A stretch of 6,201 nt of DNA, from NCBI GenBank assembly GCA_964408165.1, contig CAYOYH010000043.1, positions 1-6,201 on the forward strand. Direction: 5' to 3'. Source of the stretch: CAYOYH01 sp964408165 (GTDB lineage: Bacteria > Patescibacteriota > Saccharimonadia > Saccharimonadales > CAYOYH01). Numbering within the stretch: the first letter of the stretch is position 1; the number at the start of each line of letters is the position of its first letter. Made by a program: the position numbers and the translations under genes. Shown in pieces: positions 1 to 4,776 of the stretch. The notes beneath the pieces were generated by a model. That model was not told the DNA's origin. It made no database searches and was given only the letters and a program-made list of their open reading frames with translations.

Positions 1-24
1 CGTGATTAACAGAGGAAAATCTAG

Positions 25-483
25 CTAAAAAGCTCCACGAAAGTGCCTATAGCTCGCTATTATGTTCCTTAGTTCAGCTACTTTTACTAGATGTTTTTTA
101 AGTAAACTAACATCTTTCCGATAGTCTTTATCCTCAGTGTTGGTTGAGCGTAGCAGATCTATGTACAAGACCACTTTCTGTATGTATGTCATTTGCCGGG
201 CAATCATCATGCCAAGCTGATCACCCCTGTCGCTAATAAGCTCGTAAATATTACTTTCCAGGGTACTTTCAAGTTCGCTATACACAATAATACACTCGCC
301 GATTCTTGGCGATAGAATGTTCATGACCTTATCAAAACCATCGAAACCCTCCGATTCCTTTTCTGCATAGTAGAACGTGTTGTATTGTTCTGACGAGATA
401 GTTTTTGATTTTAGTTCGAAAGGCTTAGAACTCAATACAGTAGTCGTCTCGTTGTCATTTGATGGAGTAGTATTAGATTTCAT
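25..483 (-). CDS. Small helical hypothetical protein, possibly HEPN-like
   Basis: This gene encodes a 152-residue soluble protein with no signal peptide or membrane segment. Residues 1-35 are polar and low in complexity (rich in S, T, N) and probably disordered; residues 45-145 are predicted mostly helical. The order of motifs, with 'ELEST' near residue 70, a middle helix 'RQMTYIQKV' near 96-104, and a last helix ending 'ELRNIIA' at 137-143, resembles the helical HEPN-like superfamily, where an 'RN..xAH' motif marks the end of the domain. Here the His expected just after 'RNIIA' is replaced by 'SY', and the next His (147) lies too far along for the usual R-x4-6-H spacing, so RNase activity is doubtful. 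The ATG has no clear Shine-Dalgarno. The frame stays open for the 24 bases between its TAG stop and the window edge, so truncation by a premature stop is possible. HEPN membership is inference from motif shape only. Confidence 0.6.
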   Translation of the reverse strand: MKSNTTPSNDNETTTVLSSKPFELKSKTISSEQYNTFYYAEKESEGFDGFDKVMNILSPRIGECIIVYSELESTLESNIYELISDRGDQLGMMIARQMTYIQKVVLYIDLLRSTNTEDKDYRKDVSLLKKHLVKVAELRNIIASYRHFRGAF

Positions 484-491
484 TGGTTCTT

Positions 492-520
492 AGTGTAGAA
501 CTGGAAGTTTATCTGGGCAA
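492..520 (-). promoter_or_regulatory. Candidate promoter for the 25-483 gene
   Basis: On the minus strand a TTGCCC (-35-like, 515-520) is separated by 17 bp from TACACT (-10-like, 492-497). Each hexamer matches 4 of 6 consensus bases. Transcription would start only a few bases before the ATG at 483, giving an almost leaderless mRNA, which would fit the absence of a Shine-Dalgarno there. This is a pattern match only. Confidence 0.3.
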
Positions 521-527
521 GAGCCAA

Positions 528-562
528 TTAAGTATTAAGTACAGAATAGTAAGTACCAGGGG
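528..562. repeat. Degenerate 7-bp tandem repeat, short array
   Basis: From 528 the sequence reads in 7-bp units: TTAAGTA twice in a row (528-541), then a diverged unit, then GTAAGTA (549-555), then a GC-richer unit. The period and the 'AGTA' unit end match the array at 4735-4755, so it looks like a small outpost of the same intergenic repeat family. Confidence 0.55.
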
Positions 563-588
563 TCTGGACATAAAGTCAGCACACAGCG

Positions 589-632
589 TTTTTTAGCCAC
601 CTTTTTGACGTCAAAAAGGTGGAACTAAGAAA
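589..632. repeat. Strong palindrome (26-bp perfect core)
   Basis: Positions 597-622 form a perfect 26-bp palindrome centred on GACGTC, with each half reading CCACCTTTTTGAC. Beyond the core, 589-596 pairs with 625-632 (seven Watson-Crick pairs and one G-T) after a two-base bulge at 623-624, giving a 44-bp structure. No T-run follows on either strand, so it is not a typical intrinsic terminator. It lies about 230 bp past the MscS-like gene and about 110 bp before the start of the next minus-strand gene. It could be a cruciform, a dimeric-protein binding site, or a relic of a mobile element. Confidence 0.8.
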
Positions 633-855
633 AGAGTTTTATGACGAATCTTGATATCAAAATATTAGATAAGATACGTTAAAAGCTAGCTAGCAAATAA
701 AGTTTTTTATACTATCTCAAATGTCTCATTCTGCCCCAGACCACCATGCTCAGTAACGCCAGTCACGTTTAGTGTCCTCCAAGCCTAGACTAAAAACCTA
801 GACCCATATGACCCCTAGCTTTCTTTGCCAAAGCCAATTATTTACCAGACAAGAA

Positions 856-1527
856 CTACTTTTTCCAACTACCTTCGTATAAGTCGTTGAGCCATTTTTC
901 GGCAACATTCTTACCACCAAGTCCAAACGCAATACCGAAGGCCAGCATAATACCTGCCACTACTACGGTAATGTTGTTGGTTATGATAGATAGGTCAAGT
1001 CCCAGCTGTGTAGCCGCTAGCGTAAGACCGAAAACCAAGACTATAATCCTTGTCGCTACTGCTAGAAAATTGTACGCCTTGATGCCTGTATTTTTGGCCG
1101 ATTCTAAGACGATACCGTGCAGAGCGTTGGCAGCAACGGTACTAAGTGCGGCAATCAGTGCTGCGGCAAGTATGCTCGGCACGAATCCAATCAGCGCATT
1201 AAATGTGTCTGTTAGGACTTGTAGCCCTAGTACATCTACTGCTGCGCTAAAGAATATCAATAGAATTGCCCAGTAAATAAAGATCCGAACAATACCGTCG
1301 ATATTTAGTTTTTTGATGCCTATACTCTTAGCAGTCTTCTTTACTGAATCGCTGTTCTCTAGTATGTCGACAAACTTTGCAACCCATTTACTGACAAAGC
1401 GTGCTAGCAACATACCTACTAGTACAAGTAATAGTGCTACTAATATTCTTGGAGTGTACTCTACGAAACCATCTACCAGGTCGTACCCCGACCCCTTTAA
1501 TGTGTCTATGAAATTCTCTTCTCCCAT
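856..1527 (-). CDS. Small MscS-like (TM_helix repeat) membrane protein
   Basis: This gene encodes a 223-residue integral membrane protein, probably a minimal mechanosensitive-channel-like protein that opens under membrane tension. Hydrophobic segments lie at about 25-47, 80-103, 113-135, 157-177 and 183-204. Residues 14-50 and 108-145 look like two copies of the short 'conserved TM helix' repeat (aromatic-proline, then an alanine/leucine-rich helix) found in many MscS relatives. The last helix is Gly/Ala-rich, like a pore-lining helix, and ends in 'AFGLGGKNVAEKWLNDLYEG', close to the end of the pore helix in these proteins. The cytoplasmic beta and alpha/beta domains of true MscS are missing, as in other TM-helix-only members of the family. 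The start is well supported: AAAGGAG lies 5 bases before the ATG and an extended -10 lies just upstream. It appears to be transcribed alone. Channel activity is inference. Confidence 0.85.
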   Translation of the reverse strand: MGEENFIDTLKGSGYDLVDGFVEYTPRILVALLLVLVGMLLARFVSKWVAKFVDILENSDSVKKTAKSIGIKKLNIDGIVRIFIYWAILLIFFSAAVDVLGLQVLTDTFNALIGFVPSILAAALIAALSTVAANALHGIVLESAKNTGIKAYNFLAVATRIIVLVFGLTLAATQLGLDLSIITNNITVVVAGIMLAFGIAFGLGGKNVAEKWLNDLYEGSWKK

Positions 1528-1532
1528 AATTG

Positions 1533-1539
1533 CTCCTTT
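1533..1539 (-). promoter_or_regulatory. Shine-Dalgarno of the MscS-like gene
   Basis: On the minus strand AAAGGAG lies 5 bases before the ATG at 1525-1527. It fixes the start codon and is the only strong ribosome binding site that I see in the window. Confidence 0.8.
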
Positions 1540-1553
1540 ATTTACTAACCAAA

Positions 1554-1562
1554 ATTATACCA
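1554..1562 (-). promoter_or_regulatory. Extended -10 promoter of the MscS-like gene
   Basis: Minus-strand TGGTATAAT is a perfect extended -10 element (TGnTATAAT), with the TATAAT at 1554-1559. No good -35 hexamer lies 16-18 bp upstream, as is common for extended -10 promoters. The predicted start near 1547 gives a leader of about 20 bases that contains the Shine-Dalgarno. Confidence 0.65.
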
Positions 1563-1666
1563 GATAGCCTGAACTCAAGATACAGCCTAGATTCTACATC
1601 CAAGCCAAAACCTTATCTAAAGTCTAGCTTTTTATTGGGATGTAATCCCGCTTGCCAGTACCGTGC

Positions 1667-1691
1667 CTGTACTCGACGAACAGTCAGGCAG
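1667..1691 (+). repeat. Degenerate copy of the GC-rich palindromic repeat
   Basis: This 25-bp stretch matches the reverse complement of 4588-4612 at 23 of 25 positions, including the shared core CTCGACG and the tail ACAGTCAGGCAG. The copy has lost part of its left arm, so its own hairpin is weak (TGCCTG with CAGGCA). It shows that the palindrome at 4585-4623 is a dispersed family. Confidence 0.65.
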
Positions 1692-1843
1692 ATGGTAGCT
1701 TGGGGAGCTTCATTAACACGCATTTCGCACTTTCAATTTCGACCCCGTAAAGTCCTAGTAGCAGCCATCTTACAGCTTTTCTATTGTAACCACAGCTACT
1801 ACTAGAAACTTCTGGCCCATAAAAGCAAAGTGCGAAATGTGTG

Positions 1844-1862
1844 ATTAAAACAATTATTACAT
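1844..1862 (+). repeat. 19-bp direct repeat, copy A
   Basis: ATTAAAACAATTATTACAT recurs at 3244-3262 with one change (A to G at the thirteenth base), exactly 1400 bp downstream and in the same orientation. Copy A overlaps the 3' arm of the inverted repeat ending at 1848, just as copy B overlaps the 3' arm of the hairpin ending at 3246. Together the copies bracket the tandem-HTH gene. A partial echo, ACAATTATT, occurs at 1934-1942 shortly before that gene's ATG. Confidence 0.75.
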
Positions 1863-1959
1863 CCCAGAGGCTCATCATGTGGTTAGAAGTCTCCAGATAC
1901 CACCTCAGCCAAATTGCTTATTCTTGCTTTTGTACAATTATTTATCAAAAATAAGTGTT

Positions 1960-3207
1960 ATGGAATTTAGTGAGATAAATCCACCTTCGGAAGAGAACAA
2001 TCAACTTGGTTTACAAGAGGACGCTCTATCAGTGCTGGCTGGATTAGATCGGATATCAACAGAAGAAGGTCAATGGCTAACAGAGAGCATGATCGCCAGA
2101 AGACTCGGCTTGGATGAAATGGCTCTATTTGAAGTGTCTATGGCGCTAGATCTGGATCTAAAATATATTGGTGTTGGAAATAGAAAACGAGCTGCCTTTT
2201 CGGGTATAGCAATACAAAAAATCAACGCGGAAATTGATTATCAAAATCTACCTCAAGAAGTAGGAACTACACAAATTTCAATATCCATCAACAGGCACCG
2301 CGCAACGACAACAGGGCTTATTCGTGATCTAGGATTAGAGCCTTCACTGTATGTAGAGGCTTTTGGTCGTAAAGACGCCAAATATGATAAGTCAGTGATT
2401 AGGGAGTTAAGAAAATACATTGAATCTCAAAGTCCCCCTGCCGAAGATTGGCTGAATTTACACCAACTAACTTTGATGTCTGGTGAAGATAGAGGATGGA
2501 TTGAGAGAAGATTAGCTGAGGCCGGAATAGAGTCTGAAGCTCGTAGAAGCGGCATCACTGGTCATTCGCTGACACACTATCCTGCCAAATGTTTGGAGGT
2601 GTTAAAACAGGCTACTGAAGATCGTCCAGCACAAGGTGACGACTGGCTAACCGCCCAGGCAATAGAAAAAATAGTTGGAAAGTCTAGTAACTGGATCAGG
2701 CTTAGGCTGGAGGAATATAGGGGGCTTGCTGAGCCAAGACTGGATGAACAGGGAGTGCCTAGATTGCATTACCCAGCAGATGCGCTGACTGGTCTTATTG
2801 ACGAAGCAGATACCATCGAAGCTACATTAGAATCGGAAGGCTATCTCTCGATACCACAAATGAGCGAAGCACTTGGAAAATCCCCGTCGTGGGTTGAGAA
2901 TCGGATGGAGCCATTTAGCGAACTTGGCGAATCCAGAAGAGATAAAAGGGGACGCCTGCACGCTAAATACCCTGAAGAAGTACTAGACCAGCTCGCTACA
3001 GAGTTAGAATATATAATGTCCTACCCAGAGGCTGAAGATTTTTTGACTATTTCCGGGCTGGCAAGGGCAATCGGCAGGTCAGGTGGCTGGGTAAAAAAGC
3101 AAATAGATGGATTAGGAGTTAATGGCGATACAAGAAGAGATGGTGCCGGAAGGTTACGCGAACACTACCACCCAGACATTTCGCAGATTCTGGTAAACTC
3201 CGACTAA
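1960..3207 (+). CDS. Tandem helix-turn-helix repeat protein
   Basis: This gene encodes a 415-residue soluble, acidic protein, probably a DNA-binding regulator or structural DNA binder. After a polar N-terminus (1-36) it consists of about six units of roughly 66 residues, at 37-92, 100-157, 161-219, 226-283, 291-349 and 358-411. The last four are clearest. Each starts with an aromatic-Leu pair (W164, W229, Y295, F361), then a helix such as 'LARAIG', a turn 'KS/RS', a helix starting with W (W180, W245, W311, W377; spacing 65-66), a basic wing 'E.R.D..GR', then 'HYP' or 'KYP' and a closing helix. That is the pattern of a winged helix-turn-helix. Units 1 and 2 are diverged. The frame is open further upstream to a GTG at 1879, but the extra 27 residues look non-coding, so I chose the ATG at 1960. 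There is no strong Shine-Dalgarno; TACAAT at 1933-1938 is a possible -10. Similar repeat proteins exist, as I recall, in Saccharibacteria; the target is unknown. Confidence 0.8.
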   Translation: MEFSEINPPSEENNQLGLQEDALSVLAGLDRISTEEGQWLTESMIARRLGLDEMALFEVSMALDLDLKYIGVGNRKRAAFSGIAIQKINAEIDYQNLPQEVGTTQISISINRHRATTTGLIRDLGLEPSLYVEAFGRKDAKYDKSVIRELRKYIESQSPPAEDWLNLHQLTLMSGEDRGWIERRLAEAGIESEARRSGITGHSLTHYPAKCLEVLKQATEDRPAQGDDWLTAQAIEKIVGKSSNWIRLRLEEYRGLAEPRLDEQGVPRLHYPADALTGLIDEADTIEATLESEGYLSIPQMSEALGKSPSWVENRMEPFSELGESRRDKRGRLHAKYPEEVLDQLATELEYIMSYPEAEDFLTISGLARAIGRSGGWVKKQIDGLGVNGDTRRDGAGRLREHYHPDISQILVNSD

Positions 3208-3208
3208 A

Positions 3209-3246
3209 AATAAAGCCTCGCGGATGTTAGTTCGCAGAGCTTTATT
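3209..3246 (+). terminator. Hairpin after the tandem-HTH gene
   Basis: Starting two bases after the TAA stop, 3209-3222 pairs with 3233-3246. The stem has a 7-bp GC-rich core with one bulged base on each side (C3217, A3236), extended by six or seven A-T pairs, around the 10-base loop at 3223-3232. The descending arm ends TTTATT, so it can act as an intrinsic terminator, and the minus strand has an even better T-rich tail. Its 3' arm runs straight into direct-repeat copy B, so it may instead be a recombination-site hairpin. Confidence 0.55.
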
Positions 3247-3262
3247 AAAACAATTGTTACAT
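3244..3262 (+). repeat. 19-bp direct repeat, copy B
   Basis: ATTAAAACAATTGTTACAT matches copy A (1844-1862) at 18 of 19 bases. Here the centre AACAATTGTT is a perfect 10-bp palindrome. It overlaps the end of the hairpin behind the tandem-HTH gene and stops one base before the ATG of the aminotransferase remnant, so it marks a sharp junction. Confidence 0.75.
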
Positions 3263-3263
3263 T

Positions 3264-3497
3264 ATGCAAAAAAAGACGATAGGGGTAGTGTTGCGAATGG
3301 GTTTAGAGATTAAATACGACTTTCTTCCTCTTAGTGAAGTGGAGGATTGCGATGAAATATTTTCAACGAATTCTAACTTAAGAGTCTACCCTGTAAGGCA
3401 GATAGACACGCTTAGTCCCAGGAGTTGCCCCGGGAATCTAACTAAAGAGATAGGAACGAAACTTGATAACTTAATTGAAATCACCTCTACAGCCTAA
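3264..3497 (+). pseudogene. C-terminal remnant of a class IV PLP aminotransferase
   Basis: The 77-residue reading frame resembles only the last quarter of fold-type IV PLP enzymes (branched-chain aminotransferase, D-amino acid transaminase, aminodeoxychorismate lyase). 'LPLSEVEDCDEIFSTNS' (21-37) matches the family segment 'l.l.el..aDEvF.Tns'; 'YPVRQID' (42-48) matches the following '.PV..id' strand; 'PGNLTKEI' (56-63) matches the 'G..T..l' near the C-terminus. Intact enzymes run to roughly 260-310 residues. The N-terminal domain with the PLP-binding Lys is absent, and I find it nowhere else in the window. The similarity starts almost exactly at direct-repeat copy B. There is no Shine-Dalgarno, and ATG 3264 or ATG 3297 would be arbitrary starts. 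It is probably a dead fragment; a small expressed protein cannot be excluded. The family assignment comes from remembered motifs. Confidence 0.55.
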
Positions 3498-3523
3498 GCG
3501 GAGAATAAACAGTTTTAATTTAT

Positions 3524-3567
3524 ATGCAGAGTGTTTGTGCGGTTATTTAAACAAGCCTTTTCTGCAT
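3524..3567. terminator. Hairpin between two convergent reading frames
   Basis: ATGCAGA (3524-3530) pairs with TCTGCAT (3561-3567), and an inner pair TGTTT/AAACA (3532-3536, 3549-3553) can extend the fold. It lies between the stop of the aminotransferase remnant (+) and the stop of the membrane protein (-), where a shared terminator would be expected. The U-tails are weak on both sides. On the minus strand the stem is followed by ATTAAAAC, the same 8 bases that begin the 19-bp repeats, and on the plus strand by ATTACAT, with which those repeats end. Confidence 0.35.
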
Positions 3568-3582
3568 TGAAATCATTACATC

Positions 3583-4365
3583 TTACAGCGAATTTATGTA
3601 CTCAATCCACGCGTTGTTCGGTAAACCCTCCACGGCATAAACTGAAACCAGAAAATTGTTGTATTTGAAAAATACCTGCTGCAAAAGACTGCCGTCTAAC
3701 ATCAGTATGTAGGTGGTTCCTTTGTTCGTCTCTAGCGAAGATGCAGAGGAGTATTTGGTGGTTTCAAGTAGCGATTGTACATCAAGAATAAAATCACTAG
3801 GCACCACTGTCTGACTGACAGTAATTATCTTGCCGTTGACTTCTTCCTGGAAACTATAAAACCCCTTTTCTGCGTCGAATTGAGTCCTCAGTTTGCCCTC
3901 AGTAGTGCCTGGTGAGACTGTTGCAAAAGGTGCGCCGCCACTTGAGCCGTCTCTGGCGTCGAGCAGCTGTGCTTCAGTCTTCGCACTAGAAGCTGAGCCT
4001 GCTGATTGTTGCTTATCGTTAGAGACAATACTGTAGCCAACTATTACTAACGCCAGTACGGCAGCAATGCCCACAAACACTGTTCTCCTGTTTAGTTTCA
4101 AGGAGCTACCGGTTCGCTGTTGGCGTGTTTTGTTCGTCCGTGTGGTGCGCTTGGATTTATTGAGCTGCTTTGAATGCTTCTGTTTAGCAGGCGTCCTGTT
4201 TTTAGTACCAACAAGTCCTTCTGAGATCGTTGCTTTATTGTTAATTATTTGCGAAGAAGTTTTTGATTTTTTTCGGCGCACAAAAAAACCTTTTCTAACT
4301 TCTGGGGTTTTTGTTTCAGTATGCCCGGCCTTGGTGACAGCAGGCTTCTTCGCCTCGTTACTCAT
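3583..4365 (-). CDS. Single-pass membrane-anchored extracytoplasmic protein
   Basis: This gene encodes a 260-residue protein of unknown function. Residues 1-94 form a long, strongly basic, low-complexity cytoplasmic tail rich in K, R, T, N and Q. One membrane helix lies at about 95-113 (FVGIAAVLALVIVGYSIV), so the C-terminal part should lie outside the membrane. A Ser/Ala-rich linker (119-132) leads to a compact domain at about 155-260, with strands 'FYSFQEEVNGKIITVSQ', 'TTYILMLDG' and 'QVFFKYNNFLVSVYAV', ending 'NAWIEYINSL'. This order ('...VNGk.ItVSQ..lP..F...', then a 'fiKnn.ll.i' strand, then 'W..YI.SL') matches a lineage-specific family of anchored proteins that I recall from Saccharibacteria. 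It is not a lipoprotein (no Cys) and has no catalytic motif. The ATG lacks a Shine-Dalgarno; TATCCT just upstream is a possible -10 of a leaderless message. Confidence 0.75.
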   Translation of the reverse strand: MSNEAKKPAVTKAGHTETKTPEVRKGFFVRRKKSKTSSQIINNKATISEGLVGTKNRTPAKQKHSKQLNKSKRTTRTNKTRQQRTGSSLKLNRRTVFVGIAAVLALVIVGYSIVSNDKQQSAGSASSAKTEAQLLDARDGSSGGAPFATVSPGTTEGKLRTQFDAEKGFYSFQEEVNGKIITVSQTVVPSDFILDVQSLLETTKYSSASSLETNKGTTYILMLDGSLLQQVFFKYNNFLVSVYAVEGLPNNAWIEYINSL

Positions 4366-4383
4366 GATAATTAGGATACAGCA

Positions 4384-4488
4384 GTTAGGGGCTGGAAGCT
4401 ATGAATCCGGAAGTTAGAATCTAAAAGTTAGAATGGGGGCGGCAAACGACAGAGGTTAGAGATTGGAGGTTGGAGGTTAGAGTCGAGA
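4384..4488 (+). repeat. Degenerate 7-bp tandem repeat, 15 units in phase
   Basis: The stretch reads as 15 consecutive 7-bp units in a single phase. Clear units are GTTAGGG (4384), AGTTAGA (4412 and 4426), GGTTAGA (4454 and 4475), GATTGGA (4461) and GGTTGGA (4468); the four units from 4433 to 4453 or so are more diverged, yet the phase is kept across them. The consensus is roughly RGTTRGA. The two arrays are 42 bases (six units) apart in register, which indicates one expanded array rather than chance. Such heptad repeats are familiar from CPR and cyanobacterial intergenic DNA; the function is unknown. Confidence 0.75.
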
Positions 4489-4584
4489 GCTTGCCTGTTG
4501 GCAGACAGACTTGGCGGTAAAACAACAAAAAACTTCAGGGCTTCTCTGGGGAAGTTACCTCCAAAAAACCTGCGGTTATTCCAC

Positions 4585-4623
4585 AGCCTGCCTGACTGTA
4601 CGTCGAGCACAGACAGGCAGGCT
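4585..4623. repeat. REP-like GC-rich palindromic element
   Basis: Arms 4585-4599 and 4609-4623 pair at 14 of 15 positions (A4595/A4613 mismatch) around the 9-base loop ACGTCGAGC. The arms begin AGCCTGCCTG. A degenerate copy in opposite orientation lies at 1667-1691. The lack of any T-tail and the dispersed copies point to a REP-like mobile palindrome rather than a gene terminator. Confidence 0.75.
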
Positions 4624-4635
4624 CTGAGAGCTCTA

Positions 4636-4657
4636 AGCCTGTAGGCACGGGCAGGCT
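4636..4657. repeat. Short GC-rich palindrome
   Basis: AGCCTG (4636-4641) pairs with CAGGCT (4652-4657) around a 10-base loop. The arm is the same six bases that open the larger palindrome 50 bp upstream, so it may be a shortened relative. Confidence 0.5.
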
Positions 4658-4734
4658 CTAAAGTTCTTGGCTCCAAGCTCACTCTTTTTTTCCTGCATAG
4701 GTGATACGCAAGGGCAGGGTCGAGGAGAAAGGGA

Positions 4735-4776
4735 AGTAGTAAGCAGTAGACAGTAGCTGGTGGGAGCTAGATATCG
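4735..4776 (+). repeat. Degenerate 7-bp tandem repeat, second array
   Basis: AGTAGTA (4735), AGCAGTA (4742) and GACAGTA (4749) are consecutive 7-bp units, followed by about three weaker ones. It is one base out of register with the array at 4384-4488 and nearer in sequence to the units at 528-555. Confidence 0.55.

Larger units (their letters stand above)
484..855. other. Non-coding spacer with heptad repeat and palindrome
   Basis: This 372-bp gap lies between the stop of the MscS-like gene and the start of the small helical gene, both on the minus strand. I see no credible coding frame and no RNA gene. It holds a candidate promoter, a short 7-bp repeat and a long palindrome (listed separately), plus a 7-bp direct repeat CCTAGAC near 784-805 and a GCTAGCTAGC palindrome near 686-695. 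The stretch 700-855 shows nothing I can name. Confidence 0.6.
1636..1866. repeat. Nested inverted-repeat element
   Basis: Four inverted-repeat pairs nest inside this 231-bp gap region. Outermost, TGGGATGTAAT (1636-1646) is the exact reverse complement of 1856-1866. Next, 1713-1733 pairs with 1827-1848 over 21 bp, with one G-T pair (1720/1840) and one bulged A (1844). Inside that, 1755-1765 pairs with 1795-1805 (10 of 11), extended by AAGT/ACTT at 1750-1753 and 1808-1811. Innermost, TACA (1771-1774) pairs with TGTA (1785-1788). The whole could fold into one long branched hairpin. A copy of the dispersed GC-rich palindrome (1667-1691) sits asymmetrically in the left side. It could be a MITE-like element, a long recombination site, or a structured RNA; no target-site duplication is evident. 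The rest of the 1528-1959 gap shows no convincing gene. Confidence 0.7.

Noticed and set aside
597..622. Intrinsic terminator of the MscS-like gene
   Set aside because: It is about 230 bp past the stop and has no T-run after the stem on either strand.
686..695. GCTAGCTAGC as a terminator stem followed by TTTT on the minus strand
   Set aside because: A 10-bp palindrome without a loop gives at most three stable pairs; the T-run is too short.
1530..1805. Plus-strand frame of 91 residues
   Set aside because: It overlaps the promoter of the MscS-like gene and the inverted repeats, with no Shine-Dalgarno and no recognisable motif.
1713..1862. Canonical integron attC site
   Set aside because: The R boxes RYYYAAC and GTTRRRY cannot be placed at the stem ends; only the general architecture is similar, so it is kept as a hypothesis rather than a feature call.
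1684..1878. Minus-strand frame of 64 residues
   Set aside because: It runs through the arms of the nested inverted repeats, has no ribosome binding site and resembles no protein; its composition follows the palindrome.
1879..1959. GTG-initiated 27-residue extension of the tandem-HTH protein
   Set aside because: The extra residues do not resemble the repeat units, no Shine-Dalgarno precedes the GTG, and the segment includes the likely promoter region.
3568..3581. Third copy of the 19-bp repeat
   Set aside because: Only the last seven bases (ATTACAT) match firmly, which is easily chance in A/T-rich DNA; mentioned only with the hairpin at 3524-3567.
4428..4682. Minus-strand frame of 84 residues
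   Set aside because: It is a translation of the heptad array and the GC-rich palindromes (Leu/Arg-rich, repetitive) with no plausible fold.
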